Below, one piece after another: positions 7,741 through 16,963 of a stretch of DNA of 64,000 nucleotides. The stretch comes from an uncultured Haliea sp. (lineage in GTDB: Bacteria; Pseudomonadota; Gammaproteobacteria; Pseudomonadales; Halieaceae): contig CAMYIZ010000047.1 of assembly GCA_947258585.1 (NCBI GenBank), positions 1 through 64,000 on the forward strand. Reading direction: 5' to 3'. The notes beneath the pieces were generated by a model. It was not told the DNA's origin, did no database searches, and saw only the letters and a list, made by a program, of their open reading frames with translations. A program made the position numbers and the translations under genes. Numbering within the stretch: the first letter of the stretch is position 1; each line of letters opens with the position of its first letter.

Positions 7741-8692
7741 TCATGCAACCGCGAAGCCTTCCCCATCACCATCAGGACACAAATGAACCTCAACAGTTAA
7801 ATGCACCAGTCCCAAAGAATCTGGAATGAGACCTTTGTATTGATCTGGCGATTGAGGATTGTGGGCAACCACGGCAATCTGCGCGGAATATATCTCCGGG
7901 CCAATAGACCAGACATGCAAATCCGTAACTTGGGTATCGCGGTCGGCCTCAAGTACCTCTTGAATATTGTCTCGAAGCTCGATCGGGGCTTGCTTGTCGA
8001 GCAATATTGCTCTCGTGGAGTCGAGCAAACCGTATGACCAGCGAGCAACGAGTATGGCACCGACAATGCCCATCGCGGGGTCCATCCAGATTAGTCCATA
8101 ATACTTACCTGCAAGTAGCGCAATGATCGCAAGAATTGACGTTAAAGTGTCTGCCATAACGTGAAGGTAGGCGGATCTAAGATTGTGGTCGTGATGATGG
8201 TCGTCTCCATAGGAATGATGATGTGTATGCCCATCTTCATCGCTGCCCAGAATGAACGCAAGCGCCGTTTACAATCAATCCCAGAACCGCGACGAAAATG
8301 GCCTGGTTGAATACGATTTCCACCGGATTGAGCATTCTTACAATGCTCTCGAATCCCATGTATATGGCGAAGATTGCCAATAGCACGGCTCCTGAGAAGC
8401 CACCCAGCGCATTTACTTTCCCGGTGCCAAAGCTGTAGGCCTGGTTACGTGCATTTCGGCGGGCATAGATATAGGCGAATGCGCTGATGCTCAGTGCAGC
8501 AGCATGGGAGGCCATGTGAAGACCGTCCGCCAACAGTGCCATGGACCCATAAACAATCCCGGCGACAAGCTCAACAATCATCATCATCGACGTTATAGCG
8601 ATCACGAGCAGTGTTTTGGATTCGCCCGGCCTGCGGTTTTCCTGACCAAATGTGTGGTCGTGGCTCCAGGCTTCTTTGTTACGGCTATGCAT
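7741..8692 (-). pseudogene. dmeF: DmeF-like CDF cobalt/nickel exporter, frameshifted
   Basis: Two reading frames together give one cation diffusion facilitator. The first (8692-8237) has EAWSHDHTFGQ, LLADGLHMASHAAALSISAF (the metal-site helix with HxxxH) and stops after GLIVNGACVHSGQR. The second frame continues FILGSDEDGHTHHHS, a His-rich loop, HVMADTLTSILAI and the cytoplasmic domain (VTDLHVWSIG, VHLTVEVHLC) to 7741. The shift lies around 8254-8263, where one extra base (or two missing ones) breaks the frame. DmeF exports Co and Ni in other proteobacteria. A sequencing error is possible; otherwise the gene is inactive. Confidence 0.75.
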
Positions 8693-8705
8693 ATGGTCTC
8701 GCGCT

Positions 8706-9389
8706 CTATGCGGTTATAGACGTTTCACGCTTCTCTGCGCTGTATAGGGCGAGCGTTCCGAAAACTGTGTTGATTGATTCTAGAGTCTGAACATTCTCAA
8801 AACCAGCATCCTGGACCATGGCGGGAAGTTTGCCCTCTATGTTGTCCCGCGTCGTTTCGAACCCATCCAGCCACTGTATAGGATAGAACAATAGACGCAT
8901 CAGAAACCCGGTCGGTTTACCCCAATCACCTACAACCAGTCTACCACCCGGCTTTATCACTCGAAAAACTTCTGACAGAGCCTGGGACTTCGCTGAATTG
9001 TTGAGATGATGAAAAAACAACGTGGAGACAACTCTGTCAAAAGTCGAGTCCGGATAAGGAAGGTTGGTCGCCATCGCATTGTCAAAGTCTACGCGTACAT
9101 TGGCCTCTCTCGCCTTCGTCTCCGCTATCTCGAGTATCTTCGGATCACCATCTACACCGGTCACATCCACACTGGCTATGCGCCGCTTGATCATAATGGA
9201 TAAAGTGCCGGTTCCCGAGGCCAGATCAAGAACCTTCATCCCCTCATCGAAGCCTGCGTGTTCAATCAGGTTTCGTTTTACCAATGCATCCCGCGTGGTG
9301 AGCAGAACAACGGGGTCGTAGATCGATGTCAGCCAATCGAAGCCCAGCGCCGGAACGTAGTCATCCGGTAGTTCAGCTTTTCTCCTCAT
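8706..9389 (-). CDS. Class I SAM-dependent methyltransferase, UbiE-like
   Basis: The 227-residue protein carries the SAM-binding motif I VLDLASGTGTLSIMI (residues 53-67), an acidic end of strand 2 (VTGVDGDPKIL), motif II FDRVVSTLFFHHL and post-motif RVIKPGGRLVVGDWG. This is the class I fold near the UbiE/ArsM group. No Cys pattern typical of arsenite methylation is visible. Similar methyltransferases recur in heavy-metal islands beside cus genes, but the substrate is not known. It lies 13 bp upstream of the dmeF remnant and 99 bp downstream of the glutaredoxin fusion, all on the minus strand. Confidence 0.75.
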   Translation of the reverse strand: MRRKAELPDDYVPALGFDWLTSIYDPVVLLTTRDALVKRNLIEHAGFDEGMKVLDLASGTGTLSIMIKRRIASVDVTGVDGDPKILEIAETKAREANVRVDFDNAMATNLPYPDSTFDRVVSTLFFHHLNNSAKSQALSEVFRVIKPGGRLVVGDWGKPTGFLMRLLFYPIQWLDGFETTRDNIEGKLPAMVQDAGFENVQTLESINTVFGTLALYSAEKRETSITA

Positions 9390-9488
9390 TCACCATCTCC
9401 AGGCAATGTCGACACTTGTCTACTCGTGGAGGCTCGTACCTGGTCGGATGTGACGACCTATGTCTACTACATAAAAAAAGCAATGCAG

Positions 9489-10223
9489 TTAGATGAGCAT
9501 CCATATACCCATTCCAATCATCATCAGATTCTCTGTTAGTGATACAAATCCCAACGGCACATTGCTCGAGCCCCCGACGCAGGCGCACTTGAGTTCACGC
9601 TTATCAACGTAAACAGCCTTGAATACTGATACGGCACCGATTGTTCCTATAGACAAAGCCGTCAACGCCACAGGCAGCGCCAGGACGCCTGCAATCATCC
9701 CTATCCCTGCGAAGGCCTCTGCAAACGGATAGACATACGCATAACGCACGACACGCTGAGCCAAGAGATCATATGTAACAAACTGGTTTGAAAAGCTATA
9801 AAGGTCTCGGAGTTTCAGGATAGCCAATACACACATACTATAGGCTATGAAGAGTTCTACAGTGCGTATGACATCCAGTCCGCTTCCCAGCGCCCAGCCA
9901 GAGGCAAACGCCATCAGAAAGCACACTGCAAACACTGCGATAACGGGCTCATAAGATGTGTCATCCTCATCCTTTTCCTTGGAGTCCATTCCAAAGTGCT
10001 GCCGCAAAGCGTCATATCCACCGATGCGCGCGCCATCAATGTAGGTCTGGGGCGTGGTTTCTACGCTATGCTCCTTCTTAAACAGATCGGTTTCTTCGCG
10101 TGTGATGAGCTTGTGATCCTCAACTTCGAAGCCCTTGCGCTTCAGGAGATCTCTCGACTTCAACCCATAGGGGCATATGTGATCGTCGGTCTCCATTCGA
10201 TAGAGAACAGCAGTATTACCCAT
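9489..10223 (-). CDS. Glutaredoxin-MauE/DoxX-like membrane fusion
   Basis: Residues 5-80 are a glutaredoxin domain: VLYRMETDDHICPYGLKSR with the CPYG active-site region, TTPQTYIDGARIGGYD with the cis-Pro, and GFEVEDH. From about residue 92 four membrane helices resemble the MauE/DoxX group, with a conserved cysteine pair CAC in ELKCACVGGSSNVPLGF. MauE-type proteins are thought to shuttle reducing power across the membrane. The fusion could pass electrons from the cytoplasm toward periplasmic thiols or copper proteins, but that is inference. The active-site motif reads CPYG rather than CPYC, so a monothiol mechanism is likely. Start is ATG 10223. Confidence 0.75.
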   Translation of the reverse strand: MGNTAVLYRMETDDHICPYGLKSRDLLKRKGFEVEDHKLITREETDLFKKEHSVETTPQTYIDGARIGGYDALRQHFGMDSKEKDEDDTSYEPVIAVFAVCFLMAFASGWALGSGLDVIRTVELFIAYSMCVLAILKLRDLYSFSNQFVTYDLLAQRVVRYAYVYPFAEAFAGIGMIAGVLALPVALTALSIGTIGAVSVFKAVYVDKRELKCACVGGSSNVPLGFVSLTENLMMIGMGIWMLI

Positions 10224-10376
10224 AGTTTCTCCCTCCCAATCTAAATCTCAAAGATTTTCAGGCGCTACTCGAGGCTTGTGAGTTGACAGCCTTTTCGTAC
10301 CATATGACGCAAAAACTGCGCCAGTCATTATAATAGCCCTTCCAAATACGTACGTCGCCGAGTTTCCATGTGAATC

Positions 10377-10774
10377 CTATGAATGGTGATGCTCCTCGTG
10401 GCTATCAGAAGTCTTACCCTCTTCAGAGCGCTTCCATCGCGGTGATGAAGCGAATGTGCCCCTGTGGCTCGATGTCCCCCAGACCCAAGGTGGTATAGAT
10501 CACACCGGAATAGTAGAGATAGCTCATTGCACCCGTGACGAGCGCACCTTCAAATACGCCAATTTCTAGAATGGACACTGAAACACCGTAGGTAATCGCA
10601 TACTTTCCGATCTCCGCGATGTGAACGAGCAATAGTGTCACAACGATAAACAGGACTTGTGCCTGCGTCGAAAACCCGAATCGTTGCCTTCGATCCCAAC
10701 CAAAATAGCGCCCGGTAATGAAACCAAAACGTTAAGGCGACCAGTCCGAACGCTGGAAAAATCGCAATAGTCAT
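10377..10774 (-). pseudogene. Two-helix ion-channel-like gene, disrupted
   Basis: The gene begins at ATG 10774, overlapping the cusA stop as ATGA. It opens with MTIAIFPAFGLVALTFWFHY, then shifts frame near 10,690-10,700 to VLFIVVTLLLVHIAEIGKYA and YLYYSGVIYTTLGLGDIEPQG. The last part is a potassium-channel-like pore loop (TTLGLGD resembles the TTxGYGD filter). The frame stops after ITAMEAL. An overlapping frame gives WKRSEEGKTSDSHEEHHHS before a stop at 10377, a plausible native His-rich tail. A deletion between two TGGAAGCGCTC copies would explain this. The gene is probably non-functional in the sequence as given. Confidence 0.6.
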
Positions 10775-13700
10775 GAAGTCACACCCTCCGCTCTATCTTC
10801 GGAGTGCGTTTCAGAACTATCGGCCAGAACGCGTCTTTTTTCCTGAAACTGGAGAACAAAACTGTAGATGACCGGCAGCACTAGCAGGTTGAGTATCATC
10901 ACCGTGAGCATTCCACCGAGCATGGGCGCTGCAATTCGATGGGTGACATCTGATCCGGTGCCACTACTCAACATAATCGGGATCAAACCAGCCATCGTAG
11001 AAATGGCGGTCATTGCTACCGGCCTTACTCGCCTCGAGGTCGCGTTCAATACAGCATCTCGAACCTCCCCTAGTGTAAGACGCCTCGTGCTCTCACTTCT
11101 GCGTTGGGCAATTTCCGTATCGATAAAGCTCAGCACCAAGACGCCAATTTCTGCCGCCATACCTGCCAACGCAATGAACCCAACCGCTACCGCAACCGAC
11201 ATGTTGTAGTCATTAAAATAGATGAGCCAGATTCCCCCTATCAGGCCGAAGGGGATCGACATCATCACGACAACCGGCTCGATAACATTGCGAAAGTTGA
11301 AGTAGAGCAGCAAAAAGATAATGAACAGCGTTGCAGGCGCTACGATACCCAGTCGCTTAGCCGCTCTTTCCATGTACTCGAATTGGCCGGACCATGTCAG
11401 CGTATAGCCAGCCGGGATATCGACCTGCTGGTCAATGACCTCTTTGGCTTTGGTCACGAATCCGCCAATATCTGATGTTGATATGTCTACATAGATCCAG
11501 GCATTGGGCCTTGCATCTTCACTCTTGATGACGGGCGGACCTCTCGTATAGTTGATCTCGGCTACCAGAGCGAGGGGTATTTGCGCGCCTGTTGGTGTGG
11601 GTATGATCACGCGCTTGAGGGTCTCCAGATCATCCCGGAGCCGTCTGGGATAGCGCAGATTTACGGGGTAGCGCTCCAATCCCTCCACGGTTTCGGTGAT
11701 ATTCATACCCCCGATCGCACTTTGAATAACATCCTGCACTGCGCCAACCGTGAGTCCATAGCGCGCTGCATTTTCCCGATTGATGTCAAAATCGAGGTAG
11801 TAGCCACCGACTGCGCGGTCCCCAAAAGCAGAGGTCGTCTCGGGGAGCGTTTTCATGGCCTGCTCTATGTCCTGAGAGACTTCCTGCAGGACATTGAGAT
11901 CAGGCCCCGACACTTTGATGCCGATGGGCGTCTTGATGCCGGTAGAAAGCATGTCGATACGCGTCTTGATCGGCATGGTCCATGCGTTGGCCAGGCCCGG
12001 AAACTGGATCGCGGCATCCATCTCGCTCATCAGTTCTTTCGTCGTCTTGCTTGGATCAGGCCATTCATCTTTTGGCTTTAATCGAACAGTGGTTTCGATC
12101 ATAGCCAGTGGCGCAGAGTCAGTTGCAGTTTCTGCACGACCGACTTTGCCGAACACGTGGTGTACCTCAGGGAACGTGACGAGAATTTTGTCTGTTTGTT
12201 GCAACAGCTCCTTTGCTTTGGTTATCGAGATTCCAGGGAAGGTCGTGGGCATATACAGAATATCGCCCTCATCCAGCGGTGGCATGAACTCGCTGCCCAG
12301 TTTCGAATAGGGATAGTAGGTAGCGCCTAGAAGCGCTACAGCACACACGACAGTCACTACCCTCCAGCGCATCGCCGTTTTCAAAGCAGGCCGATGGAGT
12401 GCGTGAAGTGCGCGATTTAGTGGGTTCTTGTGCTCGGCAATAATCTTGCCTCGCAGGAAGTAGCCCATCATTACCGGGACCAGTGTAATCGCAAGTATTG
12501 CTGAAGCGGCCATTGCGTAGGTTGCGGTGAAAGCCAGGGGACTGAAAAGCCTCCCTTCTTGTGCCTGCATAGTAAATATCGGCAAGAACGAAACGGTAAT
12601 CACGAGAAGTGAGAAGAAGAGAGCTGGCCCTACTTCCTGGCAAGACTCGCCGATGGTTTTCCAACGCTCCTCAACCGCGAGATCACTACCCTTCGCATCA
12701 CGCGCCATGGCGAGCCTGCTGTGAGCGTTCTCCACCATCACGATGGCACCGTCCACCATGGTCCCGATTGTGATTGCAATCCCCCCCAACGACATGATGT
12801 TGGCGTTCAAACCCTGAAGGCGCATCACAATAAACGCCATCAATACGCCCAATGGCAGTGTAATGATCACTACAAACGCCGAGCGCGCATGCAGTAGGAA
12901 CAGGATCACCACGATGCTCACGATCACCAGCTCCTGGGCAAGTGAGGTGTTCAGACTGTCTACTGCGCGCTCGATTAAATCGCCACGGTCATACACCGGA
13001 ACGATTTCAACGCCCTCGGGTAGTCCTGCTTTTAGTTCCTCGAGTTTTGCCCGCACGGCTTGAATCGTTGCCAGCGCATTTTCGCCAAAGCGCATAATGA
13101 CAACACCGCCCGCAACCTCGCCTTCCCCATTGAGTTCCACGAGTCCGCGCCGCAGTTCAGGACCGATCTGAACGTTCGCGATGTCCCGCAGCCGGATTGG
13201 CGTGCCATTCTGGTCGACCGAGACGGGTATCGAGTTGAGATCATCGATAGACTGTATATAGCCCAGTCCGCGCACCATGTACTCGGTCTCGGCCATCTCA
13301 ACCAGGCGACCACCGACATCCTGGTTGGACATCTTGATTGCCATCCTGACTTTACTGAGAGGAATGTTGTAGCGAAGCAGCGCATTGGGATCGACTTCGA
13401 CCTGGTATTGCTTGACGTAGCCACCAACAGACGCGACCTCCGAAACACCATTTACCGTTTGAAGCGGATAGCGAAGGTACCAATCCTGCAAAGAACGAAG
13501 CTCCGCCAGGTCATGCTTGCCGCTTCTATCGACCAGCGCGTATTCATAGACCCAGCCTACGCCGGTCGCGTCGGGTCCCAAAGTGGGCGTAACGCCTTGG
13601 GGCAATCGCCCGCTCACATAATTGATTGATTCGAGTACGCGAGAACGTGCCCAATACATGTCCGTGCCATCTTCGAAAATGATATAGACAAACGACAGTC

Positions 13701-13965
13701 CAAAAAACGAATAGCCCCGCACAACTTTCGTATCGGGAACAGCCAGCATCGAGGTTGTCAGTGGGTAGGTAACCTGGTCTTCCACGACCTGAGGCGACTG
13801 ACCGGGGTATTTGGTGAAGATGATGACCTGGACATCCGACAAATCAGGAATCGCGTCTAGCGGCACGTTCTTATAGGCAAAAATACCGACCGTGCCGATT
13901 ATAAAGGTCGCCACCAGGACCATAAATCGGTCACGCAAGGACGCATTGATAATCGCCTTAATCAT
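10771..13965 (-). CDS. cusA: CusA/CzcA-type heavy-metal RND efflux pump, copper type
   Basis: This large inner-membrane pump (about 1,064 residues from ATG 13965) expels metal by proton antiport. It has twelve membrane helices and two periplasmic loops. The start MIKAIINASLRDRF and AYKNVPLDAIPDLSDVQV are typical. The TM4 motif GGIAITIGTMVDGAIVMVEN is of CusA type, and RIDMLSTGIKTPIGIKV contains the methionine position used in the Cu/Ag relay of CusA. The frame upstream of 13965 is not family-like. The start overlaps the end of cusB by 8 bases and the stop overlaps the next gene, so translation is coupled. Copper/silver as substrate is inferred from these motifs. Confidence 0.93.
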   Translation of the reverse strand: MIKAIINASLRDRFMVLVATFIIGTVGIFAYKNVPLDAIPDLSDVQVIIFTKYPGQSPQVVEDQVTYPLTTSMLAVPDTKVVRGYSFFGLSFVYIIFEDGTDMYWARSRVLESINYVSGRLPQGVTPTLGPDATGVGWVYEYALVDRSGKHDLAELRSLQDWYLRYPLQTVNGVSEVASVGGYVKQYQVEVDPNALLRYNIPLSKVRMAIKMSNQDVGGRLVEMAETEYMVRGLGYIQSIDDLNSIPVSVDQNGTPIRLRDIANVQIGPELRRGLVELNGEGEVAGGVVIMRFGENALATIQAVRAKLEELKAGLPEGVEIVPVYDRGDLIERAVDSLNTSLAQELVIVSIVVILFLLHARSAFVVIITLPLGVLMAFIVMRLQGLNANIMSLGGIAITIGTMVDGAIVMVENAHSRLAMARDAKGSDLAVEERWKTIGESCQEVGPALFFSLLVITVSFLPIFTMQAQEGRLFSPLAFTATYAMAASAILAITLVPVMMGYFLRGKIIAEHKNPLNRALHALHRPALKTAMRWRVVTVVCAVALLGATYYPYSKLGSEFMPPLDEGDILYMPTTFPGISITKAKELLQQTDKILVTFPEVHHVFGKVGRAETATDSAPLAMIETTVRLKPKDEWPDPSKTTKELMSEMDAAIQFPGLANAWTMPIKTRIDMLSTGIKTPIGIKVSGPDLNVLQEVSQDIEQAMKTLPETTSAFGDRAVGGYYLDFDINRENAARYGLTVGAVQDVIQSAIGGMNITETVEGLERYPVNLRYPRRLRDDLETLKRVIIPTPTGAQIPLALVAEINYTRGPPVIKSEDARPNAWIYVDISTSDIGGFVTKAKEVIDQQVDIPAGYTLTWSGQFEYMERAAKRLGIVAPATLFIIFLLLYFNFRNVIEPVVVMMSIPFGLIGGIWLIYFNDYNMSVAVAVGFIALAGMAAEIGVLVLSFIDTEIAQRRSESTRRLTLGEVRDAVLNATSRRVRPVAMTAISTMAGLIPIMLSSGTGSDVTHRIAAPMLGGMLTVMILNLLVLPVIYSFVLQFQEKRRVLADSSETHSEDRAEGVTS

Positions 13966-15514
13966 GAACCATGCCTCCGTGAGCGTCTTCGCCCATCTCG
14001 TGAGCTGACTCATCGCTTCTCTCTGGCCCCATACCGCTATGAGCGTCGCCATGCCTCTCGGACATGTCAGAATCGTGGTCAACCGTATTTTCGAGACCAC
14101 CTGAGTGATCGGAGTGATCAGCCTCGACTTGGGTATCACCTCCCTTGAGAGCGTCCATCATTTTGGCGGTGGCCTCGCGCAGCTTTGATTCCGAGTCAAC
14201 GAGGAACTGCGCCGATGTCACCACCTCTTCTCCATCACCAACACCGTCAAGAACCTCAATGCGACCGTCTGATTCCACGCCGAGCCTAACGACCCTGGGC
14301 TCGAACTTTCCGGGTTCTCGCACCACAAAAACCTGAGGCTTTCCACCTGAACGCACAACGGCTTCGGACGGAACAACGACGGAATTCTGGCGCGTGTCAG
14401 CTAGAATTTTCACTTCAGAGAACATATCGGGCCGTAGCAGTAGATCTGGGTTGTCAAACACCAATCTGACTTTGGTGGTCCGGGTCTTGGCTTCTGAATA
14501 GGGGTATATGTAATCCACTTCACCTGTGAAGGTTTTACCAGGCACAGACGTGAGGGTCATTTCGACATCATCACCAACATTCACCCATGGAATTTCGTTC
14601 TCATAGATGTCCGCCAGTACCCACACTTCCCCAAGGTCTGCCAGCATGTAGAGCTCTTGCTGGGGCGTTACATGCTGCCCTTGACGAACTCCAATTCGCA
14701 GCACCGTTCCCTCCACAGGCGAGTGAATATGTATGCTCTTCTTGATCTCCCGGCTTTTCTCGAGCTCCAGGATCTGATGCTCGGGCACATCCAGAAACTG
14801 CAAGCGCTCACGCGAACTTTTCACGAGATTCTTCGCACCCTCGCGGATCTCCTCAAATGGGCTCTCGCCAAGTGCAGCCAAATTGTTCAGTGCCAGTAGG
14901 TATTCCTGTTGAGTGGATACCAACTGCGGAGAATAAATACTCAGCAATATTTCATCGGAAGTGACAGTTTCTCCGGTCTTATCAATGTACAATTCCTCAA
15001 TCCACCCCTGCACCTTTGGATGAAGGCGCGCCATGCGTTCTTCATTGAACTCAACGCGGCCAACGGTTCTTATCGTTCGGCTAATCGACTCAGACTTGGC
15101 GATAGCCGTGCGAACGCCGATATTTTGTACAACGACAGGATCAATCTTGACCGTACCGACGACATCACTACTTTGGCCCTCGGCATATACGGGTACATAA
15201 TCCATACCCATTGAATCCTTCATCGGGGTAGGCGAAGTGACCGACGGGTTCATCGGATTTCGGTAGTACAAGATCTCTCCATCAGCCGTTGAGCGTTCTT
15301 CCTCTGCATAGACCGGGATATAGTCCATACCCATTGAGTCTTGCGCCGGGACAGGCGAGGTGACACTGGGGTTCATCGGATTACGGTAGTAAAGCGGCTC
15401 GGACTCACTCACTTCAGCGCCCGTGCCACTTCCGGTGTCCTGGGATAGCCAATAGCCGCCTGCCAGCCCGAGGCCGAGCATGATGGCCCCTGTCATAATT
15501 GTTGCTTTACTCAT
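13958..15514 (-). CDS. cusB: CusB-type periplasmic adaptor with two metal-binding repeats
   Basis: The membrane-fusion protein (518 residues) links the RND pump to the outer-membrane channel. After an N-terminal membrane anchor it has two near-identical heavy-metal-binding repeats, LYYRNPMNPSVTSPVP to MGMDYIPVY (about 41-71) and the same pattern at about 82-111. One copy is usual in CusB relatives. A barrel-sandwich hybrid follows (IHSPVEGTVLRIGVRQGQ) and beta-barrel segments (VWVLADIYENEIPWV). The C-terminal 60 residues are His/Asp/Met-rich and probably bind metal. The start at ATG 15514 directly precedes the signal anchor MSKATIMTGAIMLGLGLAGG. The gene overlaps both neighbours by 8 bases. 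Confidence 0.93.
   Translation of the reverse strand: MSKATIMTGAIMLGLGLAGGYWLSQDTGSGTGAEVSESEPLYYRNPMNPSVTSPVPAQDSMGMDYIPVYAEEERSTADGEILYYRNPMNPSVTSPTPMKDSMGMDYVPVYAEGQSSDVVGTVKIDPVVVQNIGVRTAIAKSESISRTIRTVGRVEFNEERMARLHPKVQGWIEELYIDKTGETVTSDEILLSIYSPQLVSTQQEYLLALNNLAALGESPFEEIREGAKNLVKSSRERLQFLDVPEHQILELEKSREIKKSIHIHSPVEGTVLRIGVRQGQHVTPQQELYMLADLGEVWVLADIYENEIPWVNVGDDVEMTLTSVPGKTFTGEVDYIYPYSEAKTRTTKVRLVFDNPDLLLRPDMFSEVKILADTRQNSVVVPSEAVVRSGGKPQVFVVREPGKFEPRVVRLGVESDGRIEVLDGVGDGEEVVTSAQFLVDSESKLREATAKMMDALKGGDTQVEADHSDHSGGLENTVDHDSDMSERHGDAHSGMGPERSDESAHEMGEDAHGGMVHD
15182..15394 (-). repeat. Tandem coding repeat of a heavy-metal-binding module in cusB
   Basis: Two copies (about 15394-15302 and 15271-15182) encode YYRNPMNPSVTSP followed by DSMGMDYxPVYAE. 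They differ at a few residues (VPAQ versus TPMK) and are separated by about ten codons. This looks like an internal duplication. Confidence 0.85.
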
Positions 15515-16874
15515 AGATGGACCCCTTTCCGACTGCGGCTTCCAGGCGCGACAAGGCCTGGTTGGCTTCACTGACTGACTTCCAGTACAGAAGCTCATAG
15601 TTGAACAATGTCATCTGACTGCGAACCAGATTGAGAAAATCGACCTCACTCACCTGATAAGCAGCGAGCATCGATTGAACCGTTTGCTCGGCTTGTGGAA
15701 TGATCCCTTTGCTGAACAATTCGCTCTGGTCCTGCGATTTTTGATAGTCAGTGACTGCGGCAGCAATGGCGGCTCTCACAACACCTTTTTCATCAATAAG
15801 GGCGTAGCGATTCTTCGCGAGTTCTGCGGTTTTCTGAGAAATCGCCCGCGATTGTTTGCGGCCTGCATAAAGCGGTATTTTGGCCCCCACCATCACAGAG
15901 AAGAGATCCGCTCGTGATCCACCCATGAACGGTGGATTGTCACCCGTCCGTTCTCCATACATCACGCCTAGCTTGAAATCCGGATACCTGTCTTTCTTCG
16001 CAAGCTCGAGTCGTGTTTGAGCCGCTTCTACCTGCGTCTCTTTCTCTCTGAGAGTCGGTCTAGCCTCGTCCGCAATCTCAAAGAGTTCGGTTTCACTGAG
16101 GATGTCCGGCATTGCGGTAGGATCAATGGATGCGAGCGTTACGTTATTGCTAGCCGGTCTATCCATAAGGGTATTCAGCTGGATTAACTGGTGTTTTCTC
16201 AAAGCCACCAGTTTGATGCCTTGATCAATCAGCGTGGACAGCTCTAGCTGCGCAAGTAGAATGTCCTGCTGTAGTCCCTTACCTGTTTCATACTTCGTTC
16301 TGGCTACCGCGATAAACTGGCGCAGTAGCTCCTTGTTCCTTTCCAGCGTCTCCAACGCGCGATCAAGGTAGTGGATCTGCCACCAGGTTGTCTTTACGGA
16401 GTTGGCAAGCCGCACTCTCATTTCGTCTACAGAGTAGCCAGCGGCAATCGCATCAAACGTCGCAGCTTCTTCCTTGAGATCAAGTTTTCCGGGGAAAGGA
16501 AACACCTGGCTAAACCCGAACTGCAGTTGCGTCATCCCCTCTTGATCCCGATCAAAACTGTCAGTTGGAAAATTCATCGCATTCAGATTGATCATCGGGT
16601 CGGGTAAGCTTCCCACCTGGCTGGGTACTTCCTGCAGCGCCTCGTAGCGATATTGCATTGCAGCCAGGCTGGGATTGTCTTCAAGCGCGACCAGCACCGC
16701 TGCCCGCGCCGTCAGAACAGACTCCGTTGCGCCGCCCTCCGAAGCATGTGCATTTATCGGTAAGTTAATGACGAGGCACAACATCAGCAATCGGAATATC
16801 GCTCGGCCTCGAGAAGTTCGCACCCGAATGCGGCTCGAGAGTCGAGCGAGTGTGTTGGATGTAAAACAGGCCAT
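15507..16874 (-). CDS. cusC: CusC-like TolC-family outer-membrane factor
   Basis: The protein (455 residues from ATG 16874) has a signal peptide ending near NAHAS and two outer-membrane-efflux repeats rich in amphipathic helices. Typical pieces are LTARAAVLVALEDNPSLAAMQ, a central LGVMYGERTGDNPPFMGG and a C-terminal AYQVSEVDFLNLVRSQMTLF. The start at 16874 follows AAAGGA; an upstream ATG at 16919 in frame is less well placed. It is the first pump gene of the minus-strand cus operon and its end overlaps cusB by 8 bases. It would form the exit duct for copper/silver. Confidence 0.88.
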   Translation of the reverse strand: MACFTSNTLARLSSRIRVRTSRGRAIFRLLMLCLVINLPINAHASEGGATESVLTARAAVLVALEDNPSLAAMQYRYEALQEVPSQVGSLPDPMINLNAMNFPTDSFDRDQEGMTQLQFGFSQVFPFPGKLDLKEEAATFDAIAAGYSVDEMRVRLANSVKTTWWQIHYLDRALETLERNKELLRQFIAVARTKYETGKGLQQDILLAQLELSTLIDQGIKLVALRKHQLIQLNTLMDRPASNNVTLASIDPTAMPDILSETELFEIADEARPTLREKETQVEAAQTRLELAKKDRYPDFKLGVMYGERTGDNPPFMGGSRADLFSVMVGAKIPLYAGRKQSRAISQKTAELAKNRYALIDEKGVVRAAIAAAVTDYQKSQDQSELFSKGIIPQAEQTVQSMLAAYQVSEVDFLNLVRSQMTLFNYELLYWKSVSEANQALSRLEAAVGKGSIYE

Positions 16875-16963
16875 GCTAATTGTTCCTTTCTTGTTTGGCT
16901 GGGTGCGAGCCACTTTCATTACCTGATGAGAGCGAATCTTTTGGATCCGCCTCTATACGGGTG

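Noticed and set aside
8706-9389. Arsenite methyltransferase ArsM
   Set aside because: The expected cysteine positions are not visible; it is only a general SAM methyltransferase.
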